Source: Rhodanobacter sp. C01 (lineage in GTDB: Bacteria; Pseudomonadota; Gammaproteobacteria; Xanthomonadales; Rhodanobacteraceae). Taken from it: 64,000 nt of DNA. The DNA is taken from positions 62,001-126,000 of the forward strand of contig NZ_MUNR01000004.1 in NCBI RefSeq assembly GCF_002001045.1, read 5' to 3'. The first letter of the stretch is position 1; each line of letters begins with the position of its first letter. Made by a program: the position numbers and the translations under genes. The notes below the pieces were generated by a model, which was not told where the DNA came from, searched no databases, and saw only the letters and a list, made by a program, of their open reading frames with translations. Shown here piece by piece: positions 43,768 to 52,007 of this stretch.

Positions 43768-44625
43768 ATGACCACCCTCCGCTGCCGCAGCGCCTTCATC
43801 TCCGACGTGCATCTGGGCACGCCTGACTGCAAGTCCGGTTACCTGCTCGACTTCCTACGCAAGCTTCGATGCGAAAAGCTCTATCTGGTCGGCGACATCA
43901 TCGACATGGAGGCATTGGCCCGACGCGCCTGGTGGCCGGCGGAGCACAGCGCGGTGATCGCCGAGGTGCTCGACCTTGCGCAACGCGGCGTCGAGGTCAT
44001 CTACATCCCCGGCAACCACGATGCACCGCTGCGCGGCCTGCATGGCCAGATCCTGGGTGGCGTGCAGATCGAACTGGACGCCGTGCATGTCGGCATCGAC
44101 GGGCGCCGCTACCGGGTCAGCCACGGCGACGAGTTCGACCCCGAACAGATCGGTCGCGGCTGGATGCAACACGTCGGCGAGGCCATGCATCGCCTCATCT
44201 GCTGGAGCAACCGCCGCCTGCATGCCATGCGGCAGCGGCTTGAGCTGCCCTATCTGCCACTGTCGATCATCGTCAAATCGCACATCGGCAAGGCCTTGGC
44301 GTATATCCGCGCCTACGAGGAGCGCGTCGCCAGCGACGCCCGCGAGCGCGGTTTCGACGGACATATCTGCGGGCATATCCACTTTGGCCACGTGCGCGAG
44401 CTGGGCGGCGTGCTCTATCTGAACGACGGCGACTGGGTGGAACACTGCACCGCGCTGATCGAGGATCACACCGGCGCGATGGAACTGATCCACTGGAGCG
44501 AACAGCCCGCCGCGCTGGGTCGTGCCAGCCGCGAACTGGTGTGGCCCTCACCGGGCGCCGCACTGGCGCTGGCGCCGCTGGGCGTCCACCGCCGTGATCT
44601 GGGCGAATTGCATCGGGCAGCCTGA
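43768..44625 (+). CDS. UDP-2,3-diacylglucosamine diphosphatase-like metallophosphoesterase
   Basis: A 285-residue calcineurin-fold phosphoesterase with the two-metal motifs SDVH (D13, H15), VGDIID (D43), GNHD (82-85), SHGDEFD, and GHIHFGHV near residue 202. This is the LpxH-related group, which removes UMP from UDP-diacylglucosamine in lipid A synthesis; E. coli LpxH has SDLHL and is shorter (240). The group here is often annotated as UDP-2,3-diacylglucosamine diphosphatase, but whether it is the housekeeping LpxH or a paralogue cannot be decided from this window. The C-terminal 40 residues are a low-conservation extension. Confidence 0.88.
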   Translation: MTTLRCRSAFISDVHLGTPDCKSGYLLDFLRKLRCEKLYLVGDIIDMEALARRAWWPAEHSAVIAEVLDLAQRGVEVIYIPGNHDAPLRGLHGQILGGVQIELDAVHVGIDGRRYRVSHGDEFDPEQIGRGWMQHVGEAMHRLICWSNRRLHAMRQRLELPYLPLSIIVKSHIGKALAYIRAYEERVASDARERGFDGHICGHIHFGHVRELGGVLYLNDGDWVEHCTALIEDHTGAMELIHWSEQPAALGRASRELVWPSPGAALALAPLGVHRRDLGELHRAA

Positions 44626-44702
44626 ACCGCACGCACCTTGAAGGCCAGCGGGATCACCGCATATCGGGCGGCGTATCATTGTCTTCTTTGCCGGAGCCTC
44701 CC

Positions 44703-45626
44703 ATGTCCCTCGACAGCACCACCCGCGAACGTATCGAAACCCTGCTCAAGGACCACCGCGTGGTGCTGTTCATGAAGGGCAACCGCCAGCAGCCGATGTG
44801 CGGCTTCTCCGCAGCCGCCACCAACACGCTGAACGAGCTGCTGCCGGATTACCACACGGTCAACGTGCTGGAGGATCCGGAAATCCGCGAGGGCATCAAG
44901 GCCTACGGCGACTGGCCGACGATTCCACAGCTGTACGTGGAAGGTGAGCTGGTTGGTGGCGCCGACATCATCCGCCAGATGTATGGCAGCGGCGAGTTGC
45001 ACACCCTGTTCGGCGTCTCGGCGCCGGATCGGACGCCGCCGCAGATCACCATCACCGACGCGGCCGCCGAGGCCATCCGCCAGGGCACGGCGAACGCCGA
45101 AGGACTGGCGCTGCATCTGGAAATCGGCCCCGATCACAGTGCCGGCTTCCAGCTTGCCCCGGGCGCCGAGCACGACATCGTCGCCCACGCCAACGGCCTC
45201 GACGTGCACTTCGATCCGGCCAGCGCGCAGCGCGCCAAGGGCATCGTGATCGATTGGGTATCCACCGTGCAGGGCGAAGGTCTCAGCCTGAAATTCCCCG
45301 GCGCGCAGGAGATCAAGTCGCTCAGCGTGCAGCAGCTCAAGGCTCGGCTGGCTGCCAACGACATCGTCCTGATCGACGTACGCCCCGCCGCCGGCCGCGC
45401 CCAGGCCGCCCCGCTTGCGCAGGCGCGGGTGCTGGAAGACGAAGGCTTCGAAAGCCTCGCCGCCCTGCCGAAGGACACTGCACTCGCCTTCATCTGCCAC
45501 CACGGCATCTCCAGCCGCGGCATGGCCGAACGCTTCGCCGCCCACGGCTTCAGCGACGTACACAACGTGGAAGGTGGCATGGACGCGTGGGCGCGTGAAG
45601 TGGATTCGCGCGTGCCGCGCTACTGA
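44703..45626 (+). CDS. Three-domain protein: Grx4-type monothiol glutaredoxin + HesB-like + rhodanese
   Basis: A 307-residue fusion. Residues 1-105 are a CGFS monothiol glutaredoxin (C33 in QQPMCGFS; later WPTIPQLYVEGELVGGADI) of the Fe-S-carrying GrxD type. Residues about 110-200 (ITITDAAAEAIRQ..., VDVHFDP-like NGLDVHFDPASAQRAKGIVIDWV) have the pattern of the HesB/IscA A-type carrier but without the three cluster-binding cysteines. Residues 210-307 are a rhodanese with active-site C265 in FICHHGISSRG. GGAG lies 7 nt before the ATG. A role in Fe-S assembly linked to sulfane sulfur is inferred. A terminator follows at 45648. Confidence 0.92.
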   Translation: MSLDSTTRERIETLLKDHRVVLFMKGNRQQPMCGFSAAATNTLNELLPDYHTVNVLEDPEIREGIKAYGDWPTIPQLYVEGELVGGADIIRQMYGSGELHTLFGVSAPDRTPPQITITDAAAEAIRQGTANAEGLALHLEIGPDHSAGFQLAPGAEHDIVAHANGLDVHFDPASAQRAKGIVIDWVSTVQGEGLSLKFPGAQEIKSLSVQQLKARLAANDIVLIDVRPAAGRAQAAPLAQARVLEDEGFESLAALPKDTALAFICHHGISSRGMAERFAAHGFSDVHNVEGGMDAWAREVDSRVPRY

Positions 45627-45647
45627 TCAGGGCACCAGAGCTAAAAG

Positions 45648-45675
45648 AAGAGCGCCCGGTGAGGACGCTCTTTCT
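45648..45675 (+). terminator. Rho-independent terminator between convergent genes
   Basis: AAGAGCG (45648-45654), 11-nt loop, CGCTCTT (45666-45672), then TCT on the plus strand and CTTTTAG on the minus strand. It lies 22 bp after the Grx-fusion stop and 45 bp before the end of the convergent hydroxylase gene, so may serve both. Confidence 0.75.
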
Positions 45676-45719
45676 GATGGTGACAGGCTGTACTGCATTC
45701 GATCATCACACCCGGGGCT

Positions 45720-47042
45720 TCACGCCTTGGGTGTGAACAGCTCGCACTCCCGATTGAAGTCACCGATCGCGCCGACCAGATCGGCGACCGCCGCCCGTTC
45801 GGCCTCGCCGAGGTCGGGATTCCAGGTGTCCAGAATCAGCACCACCCGGGTTTCGTTGCTGTTGTTCCAGGCTTCGTGTTCAAACGTGTCATCGAAGGTG
45901 ACGCAGCGGCCTTCCTGCCAGGCATGGGTCTCGCCACCCACGCGCAACGCGCACTCGGGCGGCACGATCAACGGCAGGTGCGTGACCAGTCGGGTATTGG
46001 TGACACCGCGATGTGGCAGGATATGCGTCCCGGGTCGCAGTACCGAAAACAGCGTTTCCGGCGAATGCTCGCGGACGTGCGCCAGCGGCAACGCATCAAG
46101 CAGCGCGGCAGTCTGCGGACAGCGGGCCGCATGCTCGTCATAGCGTTCACCGTGACGATGGAAGAAATAGGCATCCCAGGCAGCGGCCTCGGTACCGGAG
46201 GAGCGCAGCAGGTCGGCCGCATCCTGCGGCGAATCCGTCTGCAGGAATGACTCCAGGTCCCGCGGCTGCGCCAGCACCGTACGCAGTTCCTCACGGATCA
46301 TCGCGGTGCTGGCTTCGAGTTCCGCCATCCACGGAAAGCGCTCGCGTGGATAGTACGGCTGGCTCGGTACACCCGGGAAATACAGGAACTTGGGCTTCTG
46401 TCGCGGATCGGGCAATGCAGCGTCCCGCTCGCCGAGGTAGATGGCAAGGCATTGCTCCACCCTGGCAAGTTCCGACTTGCCATAGCGCTGCCGCAGAGGC
46501 TCCAGCACATTGTCGAACAGACGGCGACGCCCGGCATCGACATACTGCATGGCCTGTTTCACGGCCACCCGGTATTCCGGCGCGGTCGTCTCGTCGCTTA
46601 GCCAGCGCCCCCGCGATTGGGCCTCGTTGATCGCCATGAAAGAGGCCACCAGGGCTTCGTGGGTCTCACCCAGTTGATCCAGCAACATGCCCAGGCGCAA
46701 ACGTGCCACGAACATGTTTGGCGCAAGCTTGAGTCCACGACGCAAGTCGGCAACCGCTCCGGGGAAATCGCCGCCGGTCATCCGTGCCACGCCCAGCTGG
46801 TGCAATGTGATTGCATCCGAGGGATGTGCATGGTCTGCGCTGACGAGCAGCTCGATGGCCTGGTCCACCGCGCCACTGGCAAGCCGGATATTGGCCAGTT
46901 GCCGCAGCGCCTCGAGATCATCGGGGTGGGTTTCGAGCAGCTGCGCATAGGATCGCTCTGCCAGCCCCACATCTCCTCGACTCAGCCCCGAGCGGGCTTG
47001 CTCACGATGGTCCGCGACGCGCTGATCTGACTCGTTCTTCAT
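45720..47042 (-). CDS. TPR-containing aspartyl/asparaginyl beta-hydroxylase
   Basis: A 440-residue protein. Residues about 12-140 form TPR repeats (AERSYAQLLETHPDDLEALRQLANIRLASG, then HPSDAITLHQLGVARMTGGDFPGAVADLRRGLKLAPNMF). A linker leads to the 2-oxoglutarate/Fe(II) domain of the Asp_Arg_Hydrox family (about 230-420). Iron ligands are H344 in LPHRG and H389 in FEHEAWN; the HxD aspartate is replaced by Gly (HRG), as in human AspH. R399 (ETRVVLIL) would bind 2-oxoglutarate. The ATG at 47042 has a weak ribosome-binding site. Divergent from the first TPR-sulfotransferase gene across 187 bp, so probably co-regulated with it. Confidence 0.9.
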   Translation of the reverse strand: MKNESDQRVADHREQARSGLSRGDVGLAERSYAQLLETHPDDLEALRQLANIRLASGAVDQAIELLVSADHAHPSDAITLHQLGVARMTGGDFPGAVADLRRGLKLAPNMFVARLRLGMLLDQLGETHEALVASFMAINEAQSRGRWLSDETTAPEYRVAVKQAMQYVDAGRRRLFDNVLEPLRQRYGKSELARVEQCLAIYLGERDAALPDPRQKPKFLYFPGVPSQPYYPRERFPWMAELEASTAMIREELRTVLAQPRDLESFLQTDSPQDAADLLRSSGTEAAAWDAYFFHRHGERYDEHAARCPQTAALLDALPLAHVREHSPETLFSVLRPGTHILPHRGVTNTRLVTHLPLIVPPECALRVGGETHAWQEGRCVTFDDTFEHEAWNNSNETRVVLILDTWNPDLGEAERAAVADLVGAIGDFNRECELFTPKA

Positions 47043-47229
47043 TGCCTGATTCACTACCGGATGGGTCGCGGACCTTGAATACGGCGCCGCGACGAACTGA
47101 ACTAACCGGCATAATACGCGGTGACGCATTCCCCTGCCGCGCCGGGAATGCCTTGTTTCGAAATACGGCTTGCGCCCGTTGCATGGACGCCGGGTCGCCA
47201 CTGCCCGCCTGAGGTCAAAAAAAGCAGCC

Positions 47230-48813
47230 ATGATTCCTCGCCTACAGGGACTGAGCCCCACCGCCCGCGTGAACATCATGGTCGCCGGCGAAGCGCTTGA
47301 GACAGGCCGGGTGGACGAAGCCGAGCGCCGCCTCGCCGACGCCGTCACGACGGATCCGCAGCACCCCGAAGTCCTGCGCATGCAGGCCGGTATCCACAGC
47401 CTGCGTGGGCGGCCCCAGCAGGCCATCAGCACGATGCGTCTGGCATTGGCGCAACGCCCGCAGGATGCGCTGTACCACAACACCCTGGGCACCCTGCTCG
47501 GGAGTGCCGGCGACTATGATGCGGCGATCGCCGCGTTGCGCCATGGCTGCGAGCTTCAACCCGACCTGGCCATCGCTTGGTACAACCTTGGCGTGATGCT
47601 GACCCGCTCTGTGCGCAATGACGAAGCAGCGAGTGCCTTGCGGCATGCGGTTGCGCTGGCGCCGGATCACGTGGGCGCACGCGCGCTGCTGGGCGACATG
47701 CTGCGCACCCGCGGCCATACCGGGGAAGCAGAAGCGGAATACCGCAAGGTGCTCGCGGAACGGCCCTGGACCGGCATCGCATGGTGGGGCCTCGCCGACC
47801 TGCGGACCGTACGCTTCAGCGGTGACGACATCGCCCACATGCAGGCCGCATTGCAACAGCCACGTGCCAGCGAAGACGACCGCATCGCGACGGGTTTCGC
47901 GCTGGCCAAGGCCCTGGACGATGGCGACTACCATGCCGATTCGCTCACCACGCTGGCCCAGGCCAATGCCATTGCCAGGCATCGCCAGCAGTGGAACGCA
48001 GACGCCTTTTCCGCAGGGATCACGGCAATCCGGCAAGCCTTCACGCCACCGCCCGCGGCTGCCACGGAGCCACTCGGCAAGGAGGTCATCTTCATTGTCA
48101 GCCTGCCACGATCCGGTTCGACCCTGGTCGAGCAGATCCTCGCGTCGCATTCATCGGCCGAAGGCGCCGGCGAACTGCCCGACCTGCCGCTGGTACTGGC
48201 CGAGGAGTCGCGCCGCCGCGGCGCACCGTTCCCGCAATGGGTGCGCGCAATGCAGCCGGCCGACTGGGCGCGCCTGGGGCAGCGCTATATGGAGCGTACC
48301 CGGCACTGGCGTCGGCAACGCCCCGTGTTCACCGACAAGCTGCCGAACAACTGGATGTACATCGGCGCGATCCGCGCCATGTTGCCAGGTGCACGCATCA
48401 TCGCCTGCCGGCGCGACCCGCTGGAAACCTGTTTTTCCTGCTACCGCCAGCATCTGGCCGGAAGCGAGTACACACGCACCTTCGATGACGTAGCCGCCTT
48501 CTGGCGCGACTTCGACCGCAGCATCCGCCACTGGCATGCGCTGCATCCGTCGCAGGTGTTCGAGCATGAGTACGAGCAACTGCTGGCCGATCCGGAAGCC
48601 AACATCCGTCGATTGCTGGATTTCTGCGGCCTGCCGTTCGAGCCGACCTGTCTGAGCTTCAATGAAAACCGGCGCGAGGTGCGTTCGCCCAGCGCCACCC
48701 AGGTGCGTCAGCCGCTCCACGACACCAGGCGCGCACCGCGCTACGGCGCCCTGCTCGATCCGTTGCGGGCGGCGCTTGAGCTGCCACCATGGCAGCGTGA
48801 CAGTACCCCATGA
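47230..48813 (+). CDS. TPR-repeat sulfotransferase (1 of 5 TPR types here)
   Basis: A 527-residue protein: about five TPR repeats over residues 15-190 (for example GDYDAAIAALRHGCELQPDLAIAWYNLGVM), a linker, then a PAPS-dependent sulfotransferase domain (about 285-510). The 5'-phosphosulfate loop is VSLPRSGSTLVEQIL (PRSGSTL at 293-299) and the 3'-phosphate site is CRRDPLETCFSCY. No signal peptide, so it would act in the cytosol, before export of a substrate. The ATG at 47230 has only an A-rich upstream sequence. It overlaps the next sulfotransferase gene by 4 bp (ATGA). Confidence 0.92.
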   Translation: MIPRLQGLSPTARVNIMVAGEALETGRVDEAERRLADAVTTDPQHPEVLRMQAGIHSLRGRPQQAISTMRLALAQRPQDALYHNTLGTLLGSAGDYDAAIAALRHGCELQPDLAIAWYNLGVMLTRSVRNDEAASALRHAVALAPDHVGARALLGDMLRTRGHTGEAEAEYRKVLAERPWTGIAWWGLADLRTVRFSGDDIAHMQAALQQPRASEDDRIATGFALAKALDDGDYHADSLTTLAQANAIARHRQQWNADAFSAGITAIRQAFTPPPAAATEPLGKEVIFIVSLPRSGSTLVEQILASHSSAEGAGELPDLPLVLAEESRRRGAPFPQWVRAMQPADWARLGQRYMERTRHWRRQRPVFTDKLPNNWMYIGAIRAMLPGARIIACRRDPLETCFSCYRQHLAGSEYTRTFDDVAAFWRDFDRSIRHWHALHPSQVFEHEYEQLLADPEANIRRLLDFCGLPFEPTCLSFNENRREVRSPSATQVRQPLHDTRRAPRYGALLDPLRAALELPPWQRDSTP

Positions 48814-50450
48814 CCATCACTTCCGCACCGACACCCGATGCAAGTGAGCGCCATCTCGTTGCCTACGAACGGCAGCGCGCGCAGGGGCGCATGCAAGCCG
48901 CCCGGCGCGAGCTGCTGGAGGCTCTCGCCGGTGTGCCTGAATTGGAGTGGCTGGCCTGTGCACGCGCACTGGTACTGCGCAGCGACACTGAAGCGGCACA
49001 TGCCGTGCTGTCTGCTGCGCTCATCACGCATCCAGGCTCAATCGATCTGCGTTTCGCACTGGCCGGCATCCTGCAGCAACGCGGTGAATCGGCTGAAGCT
49101 GAAACCATGCTGCATGAGCTGCTTGTGCGACAGCCGGCGCACGCTGCGGCCACCTTTCTGCTAACGAGCCTGCTGAGTCAGCAAGGTCGCACGCACACCG
49201 CGGCTGTTGTCATGCGCAGCCTGTTCGCACGCGCGCGACAGGATGTCGATACGGTCATCCGGGCGGTGGAGATGCTCGACGACATGCAGCGGACAGCGGA
49301 TGCCGCAGCCATCTGCGAGGCCGAGATCGCCGCAGGCACCAGCGATCCGCGAATCCATGCCTATGCCGGCATGCTGGGCATCCAGCTCGGTCAATTCGAA
49401 CGCGTGCGCGAGCGCTATGCCTTCGCGCTCACGCACAGCCAGCAAGCGGTGGAATGGAATATTCCGATCGGCCTGTCGAGCCTGCAGCGCTACGAGGACG
49501 ACAGCCATCCGGACTTCGAGCTGTTCCGCGACGTGCTGCAGCAACCGGGCCTAGGCGAGAAGGCACGTATCACGACGCTGTTCGCCCTGGGCAAGGCCCA
49601 CGACGACATCGCCGACCATGCGCAGGCGGCGGACTATCTGCGCCAGGCCAATGCGCTTGCCCATGCGCACTCGACCTGGTCGCGCAAGCGCTGGCGGCGC
49701 CTCGTCGAGGCACGCCTGGCAGCCAGGCCACTTCCATTCCGGCTGACCGCCCCGGACGAGTGGACGCCGCTGTTCATTGTCGGCGTGCCGCGCTCCGGCA
49801 CCACCTTGCTGGCCGAATTGCTCGCACGCCATCCGCTGGTCTGCAATCGCGGCGAGCTGGGCTGGCTGGCGACAGTGGCTCGACGGCTGGAACAGGCTGG
49901 CGCCAGGGAACCGGCCGCATTTGAACAAGCCGCAAGCACCTATGCAGCGCAGCTGCGCCAGGACGACTCCGACGCGCACTGGTTCATCGACAAGCAACCG
50001 CTGAACCTGCTGCACATCGACCTGATCCTCGCGCTGTGGCCGAACGCGCGCATCATCCACTGCCGACGCAACCCGCGCGATACCGCATTGTCGCTGTGGT
50101 CGCAGTCGTTCCACGACCCCGCGCACGACTATGCCTACGACTTCGGCGATATCGCCGCGCTCATCCAGGGCTGCGAGCGCATGCATGCACATGCGCTTGC
50201 GCGTCATGCCGCGTCGATCCATACCGTGCTTTACGAGGAACTCATCGCCGACCCCGGTTCCTGCCTGGACGGACTGGCACGCTGGCTTGGATTGCCCGGA
50301 CACGACCTGCTCGCCACCCCGAGCCCTGACCATGCGATCAGTACCGCCAGCGCATGGCAGGCACGCCAGCCGATCCATGCGCACTCCGTGGCACGCTGGC
50401 GTTCCTACGCGCCCCATGTCCCGGAACTGCTGCGCTTCCCGGACAAATGA
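48810..50450 (+). CDS. TPR-repeat sulfotransferase (2)
   Basis: A 546-residue protein with degenerate TPR helices in residues 20-290 (AEAETMLHELLVRQPAHAAATFLLTSLLSQQG and others) and a sulfotransferase domain with IVGVPRSGTTLLAELLARH (PRSGTTLL 327-334) and 3'-phosphate motif HCRRNPRDTALSLWSQ. It ends in a motif also found in the third enzyme (ASAWQARQPIHAHSVARWRSY). It is coupled to the first sulfotransferase by an ATGA overlap. By eye it is much closer to the third enzyme than to the first, pointing to a local duplication. Confidence 0.92.
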   Translation: MTITSAPTPDASERHLVAYERQRAQGRMQAARRELLEALAGVPELEWLACARALVLRSDTEAAHAVLSAALITHPGSIDLRFALAGILQQRGESAEAETMLHELLVRQPAHAAATFLLTSLLSQQGRTHTAAVVMRSLFARARQDVDTVIRAVEMLDDMQRTADAAAICEAEIAAGTSDPRIHAYAGMLGIQLGQFERVRERYAFALTHSQQAVEWNIPIGLSSLQRYEDDSHPDFELFRDVLQQPGLGEKARITTLFALGKAHDDIADHAQAADYLRQANALAHAHSTWSRKRWRRLVEARLAARPLPFRLTAPDEWTPLFIVGVPRSGTTLLAELLARHPLVCNRGELGWLATVARRLEQAGAREPAAFEQAASTYAAQLRQDDSDAHWFIDKQPLNLLHIDLILALWPNARIIHCRRNPRDTALSLWSQSFHDPAHDYAYDFGDIAALIQGCERMHAHALARHAASIHTVLYEELIADPGSCLDGLARWLGLPGHDLLATPSPDHAISTASAWQARQPIHAHSVARWRSYAPHVPELLRFPDK

Positions 50451-50554
50451 TTGACCGCAGCACTTCATGCCCGCCAGCATGCAATTCAAGCGTCGAAGCA
50501 TGCTACAACGGCGACACCTTTCCCATGACCAAGACCCGGCATTCCCCGAAGTGA
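50447..50554 (+). CDS. Possible 35-residue Cys-containing bridging ORF
   Basis: ATG at 50447 overlaps the TGA of sulfotransferase 2 (ATGA) and the frame ends at a TGA (50552-50554) overlapping the GTG proposed as start of sulfotransferase 3 (GTGA). The peptide starts MIDRSTSCPPACNSSVEACY and ends NGDTFPMTKTRHSPK, with three cysteines and several Ser, Thr and Tyr residues. It may be a translational coupler, or in principle a small modified peptide; it may also be chance. No independent ribosome-binding site is visible. Confidence 0.25.
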   Translation: MIDRSTSCPPACNSSVEACYNGDTFPMTKTRHSPK

Positions 50555-51990
50555 CGCCAACCCTTCCGCACCCCGACATGGCCGAGCGCTTTCGCAGTGC
50601 GCAGACGCTCTGGCAGCAAGGCCAGGTGGGCCCTGCCCACGCGTTGCTGGATGACATCCTGGCCCATCACCCGATGCATCCCGAAGCCGTGCCGCTACTC
50701 GCCAAGTTGTTTCAGAGCCAGGGCAAGCTCAATGCCGCCAGCCAGCTGATGGCCGACCTGTGCCGCCATTCGGGTCTGGAGGCGGCGACCACCGTGCACA
50801 GTGCCCGGTTCATCCAGCAGTGCCAGCGCCAGCGACTGGCCGCCACCCTGTGCGAGGAGGCTCTCGCCAGCGGCAAGGTCAGCGCCGAGCTTCATGTGCT
50901 GGCAGGCAATCTCGCACGGGAGCTCGGTGAATTCGATCGCGCGCGCGCACACTACATCGAGGCGCTGGAGGCCGGTGTCGACCTAGATACGAACTTCGTG
51001 CTCGGCGCGCTTGCCGCCACCCGGCGCTATACCGACCGGACCGATCCCGACTTCGCGCGTTTCATCACGCAGTTTGAAAACTCTGCCGCCTCCTTGCACG
51101 CGCGCGCGGTAACCGGCTTCGGTCTCGCCAAGGCCTATGACGATATCGGCGACTATGCCGATGCGGCGCAAACCTTGCATACGGCCAACCGGCTTTCAAA
51201 ACAGGCGCAGCCATGGTCGCGCGAGGCATGGGGGTACTGGCTGGAGGCCCGACTGCGTGCACGCACGTTTGAAACACCGTTGCCGCCGGCGCCCGATTTC
51301 GTACCTATCTTCATCGTCGGCCTGCCGCGCAGCGGCACCACCCTGGCGGCGACGCGACTTGCCGGGCATCCGGACCTGCGCGACCGCGGCGAACTACCGA
51401 TGCTCGACTTCATCGTCGAACGGCTGCAGTCGGGCAATCTCCTGCGCGATGCCGGCGCCCTGCGTCAGGCGGCCGAGCTCTATCGGGTGCACGCCGTCCA
51501 GGACGATCCCCGCGTACGCTGGTACATCGACAAGAACCCGAACAACTTCCGCTACCTCGACCTGATCGCAGCACTGTTCCCGCAGGCCCGGATCATCCAT
51601 TGCCGGCGCGACCCGCGCGATACCGCGTTGTCGATCTGGTCGCAGAGCTTCGCGCATCCGCAGTATGGCTTCGCCAGCGACCTCGACGACATCGCCGATT
51701 TCATCCGCAGCCATGACCGGCTGATGCAGCATTGGCAGCAGCGTCTGCGCGTGCCGGTGCACGGCCTCAACTACGAAGCCATGGTCGCCGATCCCGTAGC
51801 AGCGCTCGGCGCGCTGCGGGATTTCATCGGTCTGCCTGCCTCCGCCGCAAAGACAACGCCTTCCGCGACTACGGCGACTGCCGCGATCAGCTCGGCCAGC
51901 GTATGGCAGGCACGCCAGCCGATCTACGGCACGTCGGTGGGGCGCTGGAAAACCTATCTTCCCTACGTGCCGGAGCTGGCCCGGTTCTGA
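50551..51990 (+). CDS. TPR-repeat sulfotransferase (3)
   Basis: About 479 residues: TPR helices (residues 10-225) and a sulfotransferase domain with IVGLPRSGTTLAATRL (PRSGTTL 259-265) and HCRRDPRDTALSIWSQSF. It shares several long blocks with enzyme 2, including RYTDRTDPDFARF, FGLAKAYDDIGDYADAA and the end SVWQARQPIYGTSVGRWKTYLPYVPEL. The GTG at 50551 is favoured because it aligns MTPTLPHPDMAERF with the start of enzyme 2 (MTITSAPTPDASERH). Starts at 50467 or 50500 are open but lack ribosome-binding sites. Converges with the fusion gene 53867-52008, 17 bp apart. Confidence 0.9.
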   Translation: MTPTLPHPDMAERFRSAQTLWQQGQVGPAHALLDDILAHHPMHPEAVPLLAKLFQSQGKLNAASQLMADLCRHSGLEAATTVHSARFIQQCQRQRLAATLCEEALASGKVSAELHVLAGNLARELGEFDRARAHYIEALEAGVDLDTNFVLGALAATRRYTDRTDPDFARFITQFENSAASLHARAVTGFGLAKAYDDIGDYADAAQTLHTANRLSKQAQPWSREAWGYWLEARLRARTFETPLPPAPDFVPIFIVGLPRSGTTLAATRLAGHPDLRDRGELPMLDFIVERLQSGNLLRDAGALRQAAELYRVHAVQDDPRVRWYIDKNPNNFRYLDLIAALFPQARIIHCRRDPRDTALSIWSQSFAHPQYGFASDLDDIADFIRSHDRLMQHWQQRLRVPVHGLNYEAMVADPVAALGALRDFIGLPASAAKTTPSATTATAAISSASVWQARQPIYGTSVGRWKTYLPYVPELARF

Positions 51991-52007
51991 ACCGGGCCGC
52001 CGCCGGC

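Noticed and set aside
47230..51990. Nonribosomal peptide or capsule biosynthesis reading of the sulfotransferase run
   Set aside because: No adenylation, condensation, glycosyltransferase or polymerase gene is present. The TPR repeats suggest protein or peptide binding instead.
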